Shown in pieces: positions 28,253-37,107 of a stretch of 64,000 bases of DNA. Source of the stretch: Escherichia sp. E4742. Its GTDB lineage: Bacteria; Pseudomonadota; Gammaproteobacteria; Enterobacterales; Enterobacteriaceae. The DNA lies in contig NZ_CP040443.1 in NCBI RefSeq assembly GCF_005843885.1, forward strand, positions 4,402,001-4,466,000, written 5' to 3'. Positions within the stretch are counted from its first letter, which is position 1. Each line of letters starts with the position of its first letter. The translations under genes were made by a program, and so were the position numbers. The notes under the pieces were generated by a model. It searched no databases. It had not been told where the DNA came from and worked only from the letters and a program-made list of their open reading frames with translations.

Positions 28253-29041
28253 TTATTTCAGTTCCAGTTCGTTCATTGCAGCGATGCTGAAACCGCCGTC
28301 AACGTGGACCACTTCACCGGAGATACCGGCAGAGAGATCGGAGCACAGGAACGCTGCGGAGTTACCCACATCTTCGATGGTAACGGTACGACGAATCGGC
28401 GTAACGGCTTCGCAGTGTGCCAGCATTTTACGGAAGTCTTTGATGCCGGAAGCGGCCAGCGTACGGATCGGACCTGCGGAAATGGCGTTAACACGCACCC
28501 CTTCTGGACCCATCGCGTTAGCCATATAGCGTACGTTCGCTTCCAGAGATGCTTTTGCCAGACCCATAACGTTGTAGTTCGGGATAGCGCGCTCAGCACC
28601 CAGGTAGGAAAGGGTCAGCAGAGCAGAGCCCGGATTCAGCATGGAGCGGCAAGCTTTTGCCATTGCAACGAAGCTGTAGGAGCTAATGTCGTGGGCAATT
28701 TTGAAGCCTTCACGAGTTACGGCGTTAACATAGTCACCATCCAGCTGATCGCCAGGTGCAAAACCAATAGAGTGTACGAAGCCGTCAAATTTCGGCCAGA
28801 CTTTACCCAGTTCAGCGAACATGGTGTCGATGCTGGCATCTTCGGCAACATCGCACTGCAGAACGATGTCAGAACCTAATTGAGCGGCAAATTCTTCTAC
28901 GCGGCCTTTCAGTTTGTCGTTCTGGTAGGTGAATGCCAGTTCAGCTCCTTCGCGGTGCATCGCCTGAGCGATGCCGTAGGCGATGGACAGTTTGCTGGCA
29001 ACACCGGTTACCAGAATGCGCTTACCGGAAAGAAAACCCAT
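28253..29041 (-). CDS. fabI: Enoyl-[acyl-carrier-protein] reductase (NADH)
   Basis: 262-aa SDR-fold enzyme that performs the last reduction in each fatty-acid elongation cycle. Active-site Tyr146, Tyr156 and Lys163 are present. Residue 93 is Gly (HSIGFAPG), the triclosan-sensitive wild-type state. It is transcribed alone and ends at a strong hairpin. The gene upstream is not K-12 ycjD but an accessory efflux locus. Confidence 0.98.
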
Positions 29042-29496
29042 AGCTTTAATCCTTATTGTTGATGCTTGTTGTGCCTGAAAATCAGGCGATTCGTCGTTTT
29101 AGTAAACAGTACGAACAGATAAACGGTTATTATAATCAACCAGGCTGTGGGTGGCTATAGTTGCGCTTTCTGTACGGGGGAGAATCAGCGGTAGAGAGCA
29201 TTTTGCGACGCCCGCAAGGGGCAGGTTGTGGAAATATCTTATAGCGTCTGGCTTTAAAACTATTCGTATTACTTCCGGTAAGTTTGATGATGAAAACAGA
29301 TGCGGATTTATCAGCCCTGGCTCTGTTGTGTCATCGGCGATTAATAATCTGGCGACAACAAGTTGTGGTCTTTCTCTGATGAACTGACGCCAACTTAATA
29401 TTGTCAACCATCTTCACAGAATCTCCACAATCTCTTCATTATCAGAATATACACCATGAATAAGATAAAAATACTTTCCCTCACTTTGGAGGAATG
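29042..29496. other. fabI-tetR intergenic stretch, no supported gene
   Basis: About 450 bases between divergent fabI and the TetR gene. It must hold the fabI promoter. Short open frames on both strands here have no ATG with a ribosome-binding site and no recognisable product. The K-12 gene ycjD (DUF559-type, about 117 aa) is not present. Confidence 0.6.
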
Positions 29497-29529
29497 TATA
29501 ATTAGCCAAAATGAGAATGACCGTTCTCA
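29497..29529 (+). promoter_or_regulatory. Promoter -10 and candidate TetR-family operator
   Basis: A perfect -10 hexamer TATAAT lies at 29497-29502; a -35 match is weak. Ten bases downstream is an inverted repeat TGAGAA-6-TTCTCA at 29512-29529, which would cover the transcription start, 25 bases before the regulator ATG. The placement fits autorepression by the adjacent TetR-type protein. The assignment is inferred from position and symmetry. Confidence 0.65.
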
Positions 29530-29554
29530 CTAAGTGAAAGGCCAGGAGACAGAG

Positions 29555-30121
29555 ATGACTAGCAAGCTGGAGATACGTCACAAACAGCGTCAGGATGAAA
29601 TCATCAACGCCGCCCGTCGGTGTTTTCATCGCTGCGGTTTTCATGCCGCCAGTATGTCGCAAATTGCCAGCGAAGCTCAGCTTAGCGTCGGACAAATCTA
29701 CCGTTACTTCGCCAATAAAGATGCCATTATTGAAGAGATGGTTCGCCGTATCATCGACTTTCGTATTGCCCAGATGGACATTGACGCGCGGACCGATCGC
29801 TTCCCGGAAGTCCTTGCCTTGCGGAAATCCTTAAATGAGGACGACGACGCGTTGATGCTGGAAGTGGCTGCAGAAGCCACACGCAACCCACGAGTGATGG
29901 CTATGCTTGAGGAAGCTGACGCCAGAATGTTTGCTAACGGTTGTGCGCATATGAAAAGAATGCATCCCCATCTTAGCGACGAGCACATTCGTTGCTGCGT
30001 TGAAGTGCTTGCCACCATGATGGAAGGTACGGTTTATCGTCGCTTAACACCGCAAAAAAGCGATCCCCAACGTCTGCAGAAAATATATCAGGATATTATT
30101 AGTATGTTGATAAATAAATAA
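29555..30121 (+). CDS. TetR/AcrR-family repressor of the adjacent efflux operon
   Basis: 188 aa from ATG 29555, which has an AGGAG site 6 bases upstream; an in-frame GTG at 29534 is less likely. The N-terminal TetR HTH spans about residues 15-60 (AASMSQIASEAQLSVGQIYRYFANK is the recognition region), with a helical ligand-binding domain after it. Its location directly upstream of an adaptor-RND-OMF operon on the same strand makes it the likely local repressor, comparable to EefR/AcrR-type regulators. Not present at this place in K-12. Confidence 0.88.
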   Translation: MTSKLEIRHKQRQDEIINAARRCFHRCGFHAASMSQIASEAQLSVGQIYRYFANKDAIIEEMVRRIIDFRIAQMDIDARTDRFPEVLALRKSLNEDDDALMLEVAAEATRNPRVMAMLEEADARMFANGCAHMKRMHPHLSDEHIRCCVEVLATMMEGTVYRRLTPQKSDPQRLQKIYQDIISMLINK

Positions 30122-30141
30122 GAACAGAATTAACCGATAGC

Positions 30142-30185
30142 GGGGGATATTAATCCCCCTTATTTCATTGCGAAATTTATTTCGC
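30142..30185 (+). promoter_or_regulatory. Tandem hairpin and 16-bp palindrome between regulator and adaptor genes
   Basis: GGGGGAT (30142-30148) pairs with ATCCCCC (30153-30159), followed by TTATTT, a possible weak terminator after the TetR gene. Eleven bases further is GCGAAATTTATTTCGC (30170-30185), a perfect palindrome apart from the central TT. The second may be a protein-binding site controlling the efflux genes. Both roles are inferred. Confidence 0.5.
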
Positions 30186-30269
30186 GATGCGGGCTCGTTA
30201 TATCTGAATATCCCTGACATATCCTCATTAATTTTAATGAGGAGGGTATTGTTCACCCTGGAGAAAATA

Positions 30270-31391
30270 ATGAAGTATATAGCAACGTCTGTAGTGGCAA
30301 TGCTGCTCTTATCTGGTTGTGATAATACGCAAAATAACAATTCATCCCCGTCGGAAACAGAAGTGGGCGTTGTTACGCTCAAATCTCAACCGGTTTCGGT
30401 AGTCAGTGAATTAACCGGGCGCACCAGTGCGGCACTCAGTGCTGAAGTACGTCCGCAGGTTGGGGGAATTATCCAGAAACGCCTATTTACTGAAGGCGAT
30501 TTAGTTAAGGCCGGACAACCATTGTACCAAATTGATGCGGCCAGTTATCGGGCGGCATGGAATGAAGCCCGGGCCGCATTACAACAGGCACAGGCACTGG
30601 TAAAAGCCGATTGCCAGAAAGCGCAGCGTTATGCCCGACTGGTGAAAGATAACGGTGTATCACAACAGGATGCTGATGATGCTCAGTCTACCTGCGCACA
30701 AGATAAAGCCAGTGTTGAGGCGAAAAAAGCCGCACTGGAAACCGCGCGCATTAATCTTGACTGGACCACGGTAACCGCGCCGATATCGGGGCGTATTGGC
30801 ATTTCGTCGGTGACGCCTGGCGCACTGGTGACCGCGTCGCAGGATACGGCGTTAACGACTATTCGTGGTCTGGATACAATGTATGTCGACCTCACTCGTT
30901 CCAGTGTCGATTTATTACGTCTGCGCAAACAGTCACTGGCGACCAACAGTGACACCATGAGCGTCTCACTTATTCTGGAAGATGGCACAACCTACAGCGA
31001 AAAAGGGCGTCTGGAACTCACCGAAGTCGCTGTGGATGAGTCTACCGACTCGGTGACATTACGGGCGATTTTCCCCAATCCACAACAACAGTTATTACCA
31101 GGCATGTTTGTTCGCGCTCGTGTCGATGAAGGCGTGATGGAAGACGCTATTCTCGCGCCTCAACAGGGCGTCACGCGCGATGCTAAAGGCAATGCAACTG
31201 CGCTGGTGGTGAATAAAGACAATAAAGTAGAGCAGCGAACGCTCGAAACGGGAGAAACGTATGGTGATAAATGGTTGGTGTTGAACGGCCTGCATAACGG
31301 CGACCGACTGATTGTTGAAGGTTCCGCCAAAGTAACTTCAGGGCAGACCGTCAAGGCTGTTGAAGTTCAGGCTAATGGAGGCAACGCCTGA
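30270..31391 (+). CDS. RND efflux periplasmic adaptor lipoprotein (EefA/AcrA-like)
   Basis: 373 aa from ATG 30270 (GGAG site); an upstream TTG-initiated reading was rejected because the lipoprotein signal then would be internal. Lipobox LSGC ends at Cys17. The membrane-fusion-protein architecture is visible: a barrel-sandwich lipoyl half (VRPQVGGIIQKRLFTEGDLVKAGQ split around a helical hairpin), then TAPISGRIG, beta-barrel and membrane-proximal domains. It should link the RND pump to the outer-membrane channel. Its stop overlaps the pump start by one base. Confidence 0.9.
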   Translation: MKYIATSVVAMLLLSGCDNTQNNNSSPSETEVGVVTLKSQPVSVVSELTGRTSAALSAEVRPQVGGIIQKRLFTEGDLVKAGQPLYQIDAASYRAAWNEARAALQQAQALVKADCQKAQRYARLVKDNGVSQQDADDAQSTCAQDKASVEAKKAALETARINLDWTTVTAPISGRIGISSVTPGALVTASQDTALTTIRGLDTMYVDLTRSSVDLLRLRKQSLATNSDTMSVSLILEDGTTYSEKGRLELTEVAVDESTDSVTLRAIFPNPQQQLLPGMFVRARVDEGVMEDAILAPQQGVTRDAKGNATALVVNKDNKVEQRTLETGETYGDKWLVLNGLHNGDRLIVEGSAKVTSGQTVKAVEVQANGGNA

Positions 31392-34300
31392 TGTTTTCGC
31401 GCTTTTTTGTTCGCAGACCCGTCTTTGCCTGGGTTATCGCAATCTTGATTATGTTGGCGGGTATTCTGGCCATTCGCACATTACCCGTCGCGCAATATCC
31501 TGACGTTGCACCGCCGACCATTAGAATTTCAGCCACTTATACCGGAGCTTCAGCCGAAACGCTGGAAAACAGCGTAACTCAGGTTATTGAGCAACAACTT
31601 ACCGGGCTGGATAATTTGCTCTACTTCAGCTCCACCAGTAGTTCGGATGGCTCAGTCAGTATTAACGTGACGTTTGAACAAGGCACGGACCCTGATACCG
31701 CGCAGGTGCAGGTACAAAATAAAATACAGCAGGCGGAGTCACGTTTACCGAGCGAAGTGCAGCAAACCGGCGTCACAGTGGAGAAATCACAAAGCAACTT
31801 TTTGCTGATTGCTGCCGTGTATGACACTACCGATAAAGCGACCAGTTCCGATATTGCTGACTGGCTGGTGAGTAATCTTCAGGACCCGCTGGCGCGTGTT
31901 GAAGGCGTAGGTAGTCTGCAAGTTTTTGGGGCTGAATATGCTATGCGCATCTGGCTTGACCCCGCCAAACTGGCCTCATACTCGCTGATGCCTTCAGACG
32001 TGCAAAGTGCTATCGAAGCGCAAAACGTGCAGGTTACTGCCGGGAAAATCGGCGCTTTACCGTCATCGAACACGCAACAATTGACGGCAACAGTTCGTGC
32101 TCAGTCACGCCTGCAAACCGTTGAGCAATTTAAAAATATCATTGTTAAAAGCCAGTCCGACGGCGCAGTTGTTCGCATAAAAGATGTGGCTCGCGTCGAG
32201 ATGGGTAGCGAAGATTATAACGCCATCAGTAAGTTGAACGGTCATCCGGCCGCAGGGGTAGCCGTGATGCTCTCTCCGGGGGCGAATGCGCTGAATACGG
32301 CGACGCTGGTCAAGGATAAAATCGCAGAGTTTCAGCGGAACATGCCGCAGGGATACGACATCGCATACCCGAAAGACAGTACTGAATTTATTAAAATCTC
32401 CGTAGAGGACGTAATTCAGACACTGTTTGAAGCCATCGTACTGGTGGTTTGCGTGATGTATTTATTCCTGCAAAACCTGCGCGCCACGCTGATTCCGGCA
32501 TTAGCCGTGCCGGTCGTTTTGCTGGGGACGTTTGGCGTCCTTGCGTTGTTTGGCTATTCGATTAATACCCTTACCTTGTTTGCAATGGTGCTGGCGATCG
32601 GCTTGCTGGTGGACGATGCCATTGTGGTGGTGGAGAACGTCGAACGCATTATGCGTGACGAAGGGTTGCCCGCGCGTGAAGCCACGGAAAAATCAATGGG
32701 CGAGATTTCTGGCGCACTGGTTGCTATTGCGCTGGTGTTGTCAGCCGTATTCCTGCCGATGGCCTTCTTTGGAGGATCTACGGGAGTAATTTATCGTCAG
32801 TTTTCGATAACCATTATCTCCGCAATGCTGCTTTCCGTGGTGGTGGCATTGACCTTGACTCCCGCGCTGTGCGGTTCCGTCCTCCAGCATGTTCCGCCGC
32901 ATAAAAAAGGCTTTTTCGGCGCATTTAACCGCTTTTACCGCCGTACTGAAGATAAATATCAGCGAGGCGTAATTTATGTCCTGCGCCGTGCTGCCCGAAC
33001 AATGGGTGTTTATGTCGTGCTGGGTGGCGGAATGGCCCTGATGATGTGGAAACTGCCGGGCAGTTTCTTACCCACTGAAGACCAGGGCGAAATCATGGTG
33101 CAGTACACGCTGCCAGCTGGGGCGACCGCCGCTCGTACAGCAGAAGTAAACCGCCAGATTGTTGACTGGTTCCTGGTAAACGAAAAAGCAAACACCGATG
33201 TCATTTTTACCGTTGATGGTTTTAGTTTCAGTGGTAGCGGACAGAACACCGGGATGGCGTTTGTCTCGTTGAAAAACTGGTCACAACGTAAAGGCGCTGA
33301 AAATACCGCCCAGGCCATTGCCTTACGGGCAACCAAAGAGTTGGGGGCAATTCGTGATGCTACGGTGTTTGCCATGACGCCGCCTGCGGTTGATGGTCTG
33401 GGGCATAGCAATGGCTTTACGTTTGAATTAATGGCAAGTGGTGCGACTGACCGCGAAACCTTACTTCAAATGCGTAATCAGTTGATTGAACAGGCTAATC
33501 AAAGCCCTGATCTGATTTCTGTACGTGCCAATGACCTGCCGCAAATGCCGCAATTGCAGGTAGATATTGATAACAATAAAGCCGTATCGCTGGGTTTGAG
33601 CTTAAGCGATGTCACCGACACGCTGGCCAGCGCGTGGGGCGGTACTTATGTGAATGACTTTATTGACCGTGGTCGTGTGAAAAAAGTCTACATTCAGGGC
33701 GACAGTGAGTTTCGTTCTGCGCCGTCAGACTTAGGGAAATGGTTTGTGCGCGGGAGCGATAACGCCATGACGCCGTTCTCTGCTTTTGCCACTACGCGTT
33801 GGATCTACGGCCCGGAAAAACTGGTGCGCTACAACGGTTCTGCGGCTTATGAAATTCAGGGGGAAAATGCGAGCGGTTTTAGTTCTGGCGACGCGATGGC
33901 AAAAATGGAAGCTCTGGCAAACAACCTTCCGGCAGGAACAACCTGGGCCTGGAGTGGCTTGTCATTGCAGGAAAAACTGGCCAGCGGTCAGGCACTGAGT
34001 CTGTATGCGGTCTCTATTCTGGTGGTTTTCCTCTGCCTTGCAGCACTGTACGAAAGCTGGTCAGTCCCGTTCTCGGTCATTCTGGTGATCCCGTTGGGGC
34101 TACTTGGTGCGGCGCTGGCGGCCTGGATGCGTAATTTAAACAACGATGTTTACTTCCAGGTGGCGCTATTAACCACCATCGGTTTGTCGTCGAAAAACGC
34201 CATTCTGATTGTGGAATTTGCTGAAGCGGCGGTGGCTGAGGGCTATTCCCTGAGTCGGGCGGCATTACGCGCGGCGCAGACTCGTCTACGCCCAATCATC

Positions 34301-34498
34301 ATGACCTCGCTGGCGTTTATTGCGGGGGTAATGCCGCTGGCGATGGCAACCGGCGCAGGTGCGAACAGCCGTATCGCCATTGGTACGGGCATTATTGGCG
34401 GTACGCTGACCGCTACGTTGCTGGCTATTTTCTTTGTTCCTCTGTTTTTTGTCCTGGTTAAACGTTTGTTTGCCGGTAAACCGCGCCGTCAGGAGTAA
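31391..34498 (+). CDS. RND multidrug efflux permease (EefB/AcrB-like)
   Basis: 1035 aa, the normal HAE1-family length, with 12 transmembrane helices and two large periplasmic loops. The proton-relay residues are conserved: Asp408-Asp409 (GLLVDDAIVVVENVER) and Lys935 (LSSKNAIL). The family start FxxRPVFAWVIAI is intact. It is expected to be a homotrimeric proton-driven exporter of drugs or other amphiphiles. It differs clearly from AcrB, AcrF and MdtF by sequence. With the neighbours it resembles EefABC of Klebsiella/Enterobacter; that name is from memory and not confirmed. Confidence 0.93.
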   Translation: MFSRFFVRRPVFAWVIAILIMLAGILAIRTLPVAQYPDVAPPTIRISATYTGASAETLENSVTQVIEQQLTGLDNLLYFSSTSSSDGSVSINVTFEQGTDPDTAQVQVQNKIQQAESRLPSEVQQTGVTVEKSQSNFLLIAAVYDTTDKATSSDIADWLVSNLQDPLARVEGVGSLQVFGAEYAMRIWLDPAKLASYSLMPSDVQSAIEAQNVQVTAGKIGALPSSNTQQLTATVRAQSRLQTVEQFKNIIVKSQSDGAVVRIKDVARVEMGSEDYNAISKLNGHPAAGVAVMLSPGANALNTATLVKDKIAEFQRNMPQGYDIAYPKDSTEFIKISVEDVIQTLFEAIVLVVCVMYLFLQNLRATLIPALAVPVVLLGTFGVLALFGYSINTLTLFAMVLAIGLLVDDAIVVVENVERIMRDEGLPAREATEKSMGEISGALVAIALVLSAVFLPMAFFGGSTGVIYRQFSITIISAMLLSVVVALTLTPALCGSVLQHVPPHKKGFFGAFNRFYRRTEDKYQRGVIYVLRRAARTMGVYVVLGGGMALMMWKLPGSFLPTEDQGEIMVQYTLPAGATAARTAEVNRQIVDWFLVNEKANTDVIFTVDGFSFSGSGQNTGMAFVSLKNWSQRKGAENTAQAIALRATKELGAIRDATVFAMTPPAVDGLGHSNGFTFELMASGATDRETLLQMRNQLIEQANQSPDLISVRANDLPQMPQLQVDIDNNKAVSLGLSLSDVTDTLASAWGGTYVNDFIDRGRVKKVYIQGDSEFRSAPSDLGKWFVRGSDNAMTPFSAFATTRWIYGPEKLVRYNGSAAYEIQGENASGFSSGDAMAKMEALANNLPAGTTWAWSGLSLQEKLASGQALSLYAVSILVVFLCLAALYESWSVPFSVILVIPLGLLGAALAAWMRNLNNDVYFQVALLTTIGLSSKNAILIVEFAEAAVAEGYSLSRAALRAAQTRLRPIIMTSLAFIAGVMPLAMATGAGANSRIAIGTGIIGGTLTATLLAIFFVPLFFVLVKRLFAGKPRRQE

Positions 34499-34501
34499 GT
34501 T

Positions 34502-35875
34502 ATGTTGCGTCGTTCTCTTATTTTTCTGGTGCTGTTGAGTGCGGGATGTGTCTCGCTCGATCCTCACTACAGCACGCCTGATTCCCCAATCCCGGCGACC
34601 TTGCCGGGAGCACAGGGCCAGGGAAAGGCAATCAGCCATGACTGGCAGCAGGTGATCCACGATCCCCGATTGCAGCAGGTGGTGACCATTGCTCTGAACA
34701 GTAACCGCGATATGCAAAAAGCGATAGCTGATATTGACTCAGCACGGGCGCTATATGGGCAAACTAATGCGTCGTTATTCCCGACGGTGAATGCGGCCTT
34801 AAGTTCGACCCGCAGTCGTTCGCTGGCGAATGGTACGGGAACCACTGCCGAGGCGGATGGCACGGTGTCCAGTTTTACGTTAGATCTGTTTGGTCGTAAT
34901 CAGAGTTTGTCACGGGCGGCGCGAGAAACCTGGCTTGCCAGTGAATTTACAGCCCAGAACACCCGTTTAACGCTGATTGCTGAAATCAGCACCGCCTGGC
35001 TGACCCTGGCGGCTGATAACAGTAATCTGGCCCTGGCAAAAGAAACGATGGCCAGTGCAGAAAACTCATTGAAAATTATCCAGCGCCAGCAACAGGTTGG
35101 CACGGCGGCAGCGACAGATGTCAGTGAGGCGATGAGTGTTTATCAGCAAGCGCGCGCCAGCGTTGCCAGCTATCAGACACAAGTGATGCAGGATAAAAAT
35201 GCGCTGAACTTACTGGCAGGTACAACGCTTGCGGAAAATCTGCTACCGGGAACACTGGAAAGCCTGCCGGAACAGCTGATAAGCCTGGTTCCTGCGGGAA
35301 TGTCATCTGACGTTCTGCTGCGTCGCCCGGATATCCAGGAAGCGGAACATAATCTGAAAAGCGCCAATGGCGATATTGGCGCCGCGCGGGCTAACTTTTT
35401 CCCGACGATTTCGCTGACTGCAAGTGCTGGCGTCGGCAGTGACGCATTGTCATCGCTGTTCAGCCACGGAATGCAGGTCTGGTCATTTGCGCCATCGGTA
35501 ACATTACCGCTGTTCACCGGCGGTAGTAATCTGGCGCAGCTTCGTTACGCAGAAGCACAAAAGCGCGGGCTCATTGCCACCTATGAGAAAACCGTTCAGA
35601 GCGCGTTTAAAGATGTTGCTAACGCACTGGCGCGGCGGACCACGCTTGAAGAGCAACTGGATGCACAGCGCCAGTATGTTAAAGCTGAACAACAAACGGT
35701 CGATGTTGGCCTGCGTCGTTACCAGGCGGGTGTTGGTGATTACCTGACCGTGTTGACGGCACAGCGCAGCTTGTGGAGCGCACAGCAGGAGCTGCTGGCA
35801 TTGCAACTGACTGATTTTACGAACCGGATCACGATCTGGCAGTCGCTGGGCGGCGGCATGTCATCACTCAAGTAA
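34502..35875 (+). CDS. Outer-membrane efflux channel lipoprotein (NodT/EefC-like)
   Basis: 457 aa with a lipoprotein signal (SAGC, Cys16) and two OEP repeats, typical of NodT-family outer-membrane factors. The conserved VLLRRPDIQEAEHNL and TLPLFTGG segments are present. It should form the trimeric outer-membrane duct, so the operon does not depend on TolC. It begins 3 bases after the RND gene, with GGAG at the end of that gene as its ribosome-binding site. Confidence 0.92.
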   Translation: MLRRSLIFLVLLSAGCVSLDPHYSTPDSPIPATLPGAQGQGKAISHDWQQVIHDPRLQQVVTIALNSNRDMQKAIADIDSARALYGQTNASLFPTVNAALSSTRSRSLANGTGTTAEADGTVSSFTLDLFGRNQSLSRAARETWLASEFTAQNTRLTLIAEISTAWLTLAADNSNLALAKETMASAENSLKIIQRQQQVGTAAATDVSEAMSVYQQARASVASYQTQVMQDKNALNLLAGTTLAENLLPGTLESLPEQLISLVPAGMSSDVLLRRPDIQEAEHNLKSANGDIGAARANFFPTISLTASAGVGSDALSSLFSHGMQVWSFAPSVTLPLFTGGSNLAQLRYAEAQKRGLIATYEKTVQSAFKDVANALARRTTLEEQLDAQRQYVKAEQQTVDVGLRRYQAGVGDYLTVLTAQRSLWSAQQELLALQLTDFTNRITIWQSLGGGMSSLK

Positions 35876-35883
35876 GGAATAGT

Positions 35884-37047
35884 ATGGCTAGAGTCTCTCT
35901 TTCATGGGCGTTGATTCTTGGTCTTTTAGCCGGTATCGGCCCGATGTGTACCGATCTTTATTTGCCTGCTTTGCCGGAGATGTCTGAGCAACTGGCGGCA
36001 ACCACGACCATAACGCAATTAACGCTGACCGCATCACTGATCGGTCTTGGCGTCGGACAACTGTTATTTGGCCTTCTGAGCGACAAAATAGGGCGTAAAC
36101 GTCCGTTAATCTTGTCGTTGTTATTGTTTATTGTTTCCTCCATTTTGTGCGCGACAACTAACAATATTTACTGGTTAGTAGTATGGCGTTTTATTCAGGG
36201 GATCGCCGGGGCTGGTGGTTCGGTGCTTTCCCGCTCTATTGCTCGTGACAAATATCAGGGAGTCACGCTGACCCAGTTCTTTGCGCTGTTAATGACGGTG
36301 AATGGCCTGGCACCGGTGTTGTCGCCAGTGTTGGGCGGTTACATTGTCAGCGCCTTTGACTGGCGTATTTTATTCTGGGTGATGGCAGGAATTAGCACTG
36401 TACTGTTGTTGGGGTGCCTGTTGTTTATCAATGAGACGTTGCCAGAAAATAAAAGGGGCTCATCATTGCTATTAACCGGACGAAGCGTGGTGCAGAACCG
36501 CCGTTTTATGCGCTTTTGCCTGATACAAAGTTTTATGCTGGCAGGCTTGTTTGCGTACATCGGCTCTTCGTCGTTCGTGTTGCAGAAAGAATTTGGCTTT
36601 AGTCCAATGCAATTTAGCCTGGTGTTTGGCCTTAACGGCATCGGACTTATCATCGCTTCATGGATCTTCTCACGGCTGGCTCAACGGATTAACGCGATGA
36701 ATTTGTTGAGAGGCGGCCTGGTAGCGGCGATTCTGTGTGCATCGCTCACTGTCTTGTGTGCATGGTTGCAGTTACCCATTCCGGCACTGGTGGCATTATT
36801 TTTCACTATCGCATTTTGTAGCGGCATAGGCACTGTTGGTGGGGCAGAGGCTATGAGTGCAGTAGGGACACAAGAATCAGGAACGGCATCTGCGTTGATG
36901 GGGATGAGCATGTTTGTCTTCGGCGGTATAGCCGCGCCATTGTCGGGGCTTGGTGGGGAAACGCTGTTAAAAATGAGCCTGGCAATTACGGTGTGTTATA
37001 CGCTGGCATTGCTGGTTGCTCTCACCAGAATCGGCAATCAGAAGTAA
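35884..37047 (+). CDS. Bcr/CflA-family MFS drug transporter
   Basis: 387 aa with 12 predicted transmembrane helices. The Bcr/CflA hallmark TDLYLPALP is at about residues 23-31, MFS motif A (GQLLFGLLSDKIGRKRP) at about 57-73, and motif C-like glycine/proline-rich sequence appears in helix 5. It starts 8 bases after the OMF stop with an AAGGA site, so it is the last gene of the efflux operon. Such a pump would move substrates across the inner membrane into the periplasm, where the tripartite complex could collect them. Confidence 0.88.
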   Translation: MARVSLSWALILGLLAGIGPMCTDLYLPALPEMSEQLAATTTITQLTLTASLIGLGVGQLLFGLLSDKIGRKRPLILSLLLFIVSSILCATTNNIYWLVVWRFIQGIAGAGGSVLSRSIARDKYQGVTLTQFFALLMTVNGLAPVLSPVLGGYIVSAFDWRILFWVMAGISTVLLLGCLLFINETLPENKRGSSLLLTGRSVVQNRRFMRFCLIQSFMLAGLFAYIGSSSFVLQKEFGFSPMQFSLVFGLNGIGLIIASWIFSRLAQRINAMNLLRGGLVAAILCASLTVLCAWLQLPIPALVALFFTIAFCSGIGTVGGAEAMSAVGTQESGTASALMGMSMFVFGGIAAPLSGLGGETLLKMSLAITVCYTLALLVALTRIGNQK

Positions 37048-37060
37048 TGGCTTAATGAAT

Positions 37061-37099
37061 GCCTCATTCTGACGGGGATTTCCCCTGTCAGAATGAGGC
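37061..37099. terminator. Long hairpin between MFS gene and sapF
   Basis: GCCTCATTCTGACGGGG (37061-37077) pairs with the sequence ending CAGAATGAGGC at 37099, with one bulged T. It sits between convergent genes. No T-run follows on the plus strand, so it may be a bidirectional terminator or an mRNA 3' protector. Confidence 0.75.
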
Positions 37100-37107
37100 G
37101 CCGAACA

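Noticed and set aside
29099..29407. 102-codon open frame on the minus strand between fabI and the TetR gene
   Set aside because: It begins with TTG, has no ATG or ribosome-binding site, and the product has no domain-like pattern. It is not ycjD.
29414..29695. 93-codon minus-strand frame overlapping the TetR promoter and gene start
   Set aside because: It is antisense to a well-supported TetR gene and its promoter/operator, with no independent coding signal.
31391..34498. The RND permease being a copy of acrB or acrF
   Set aside because: Sequence differs throughout, the operon has its own NodT-type outer-membrane factor and an MFS gene, and the location is wrong for acr loci.
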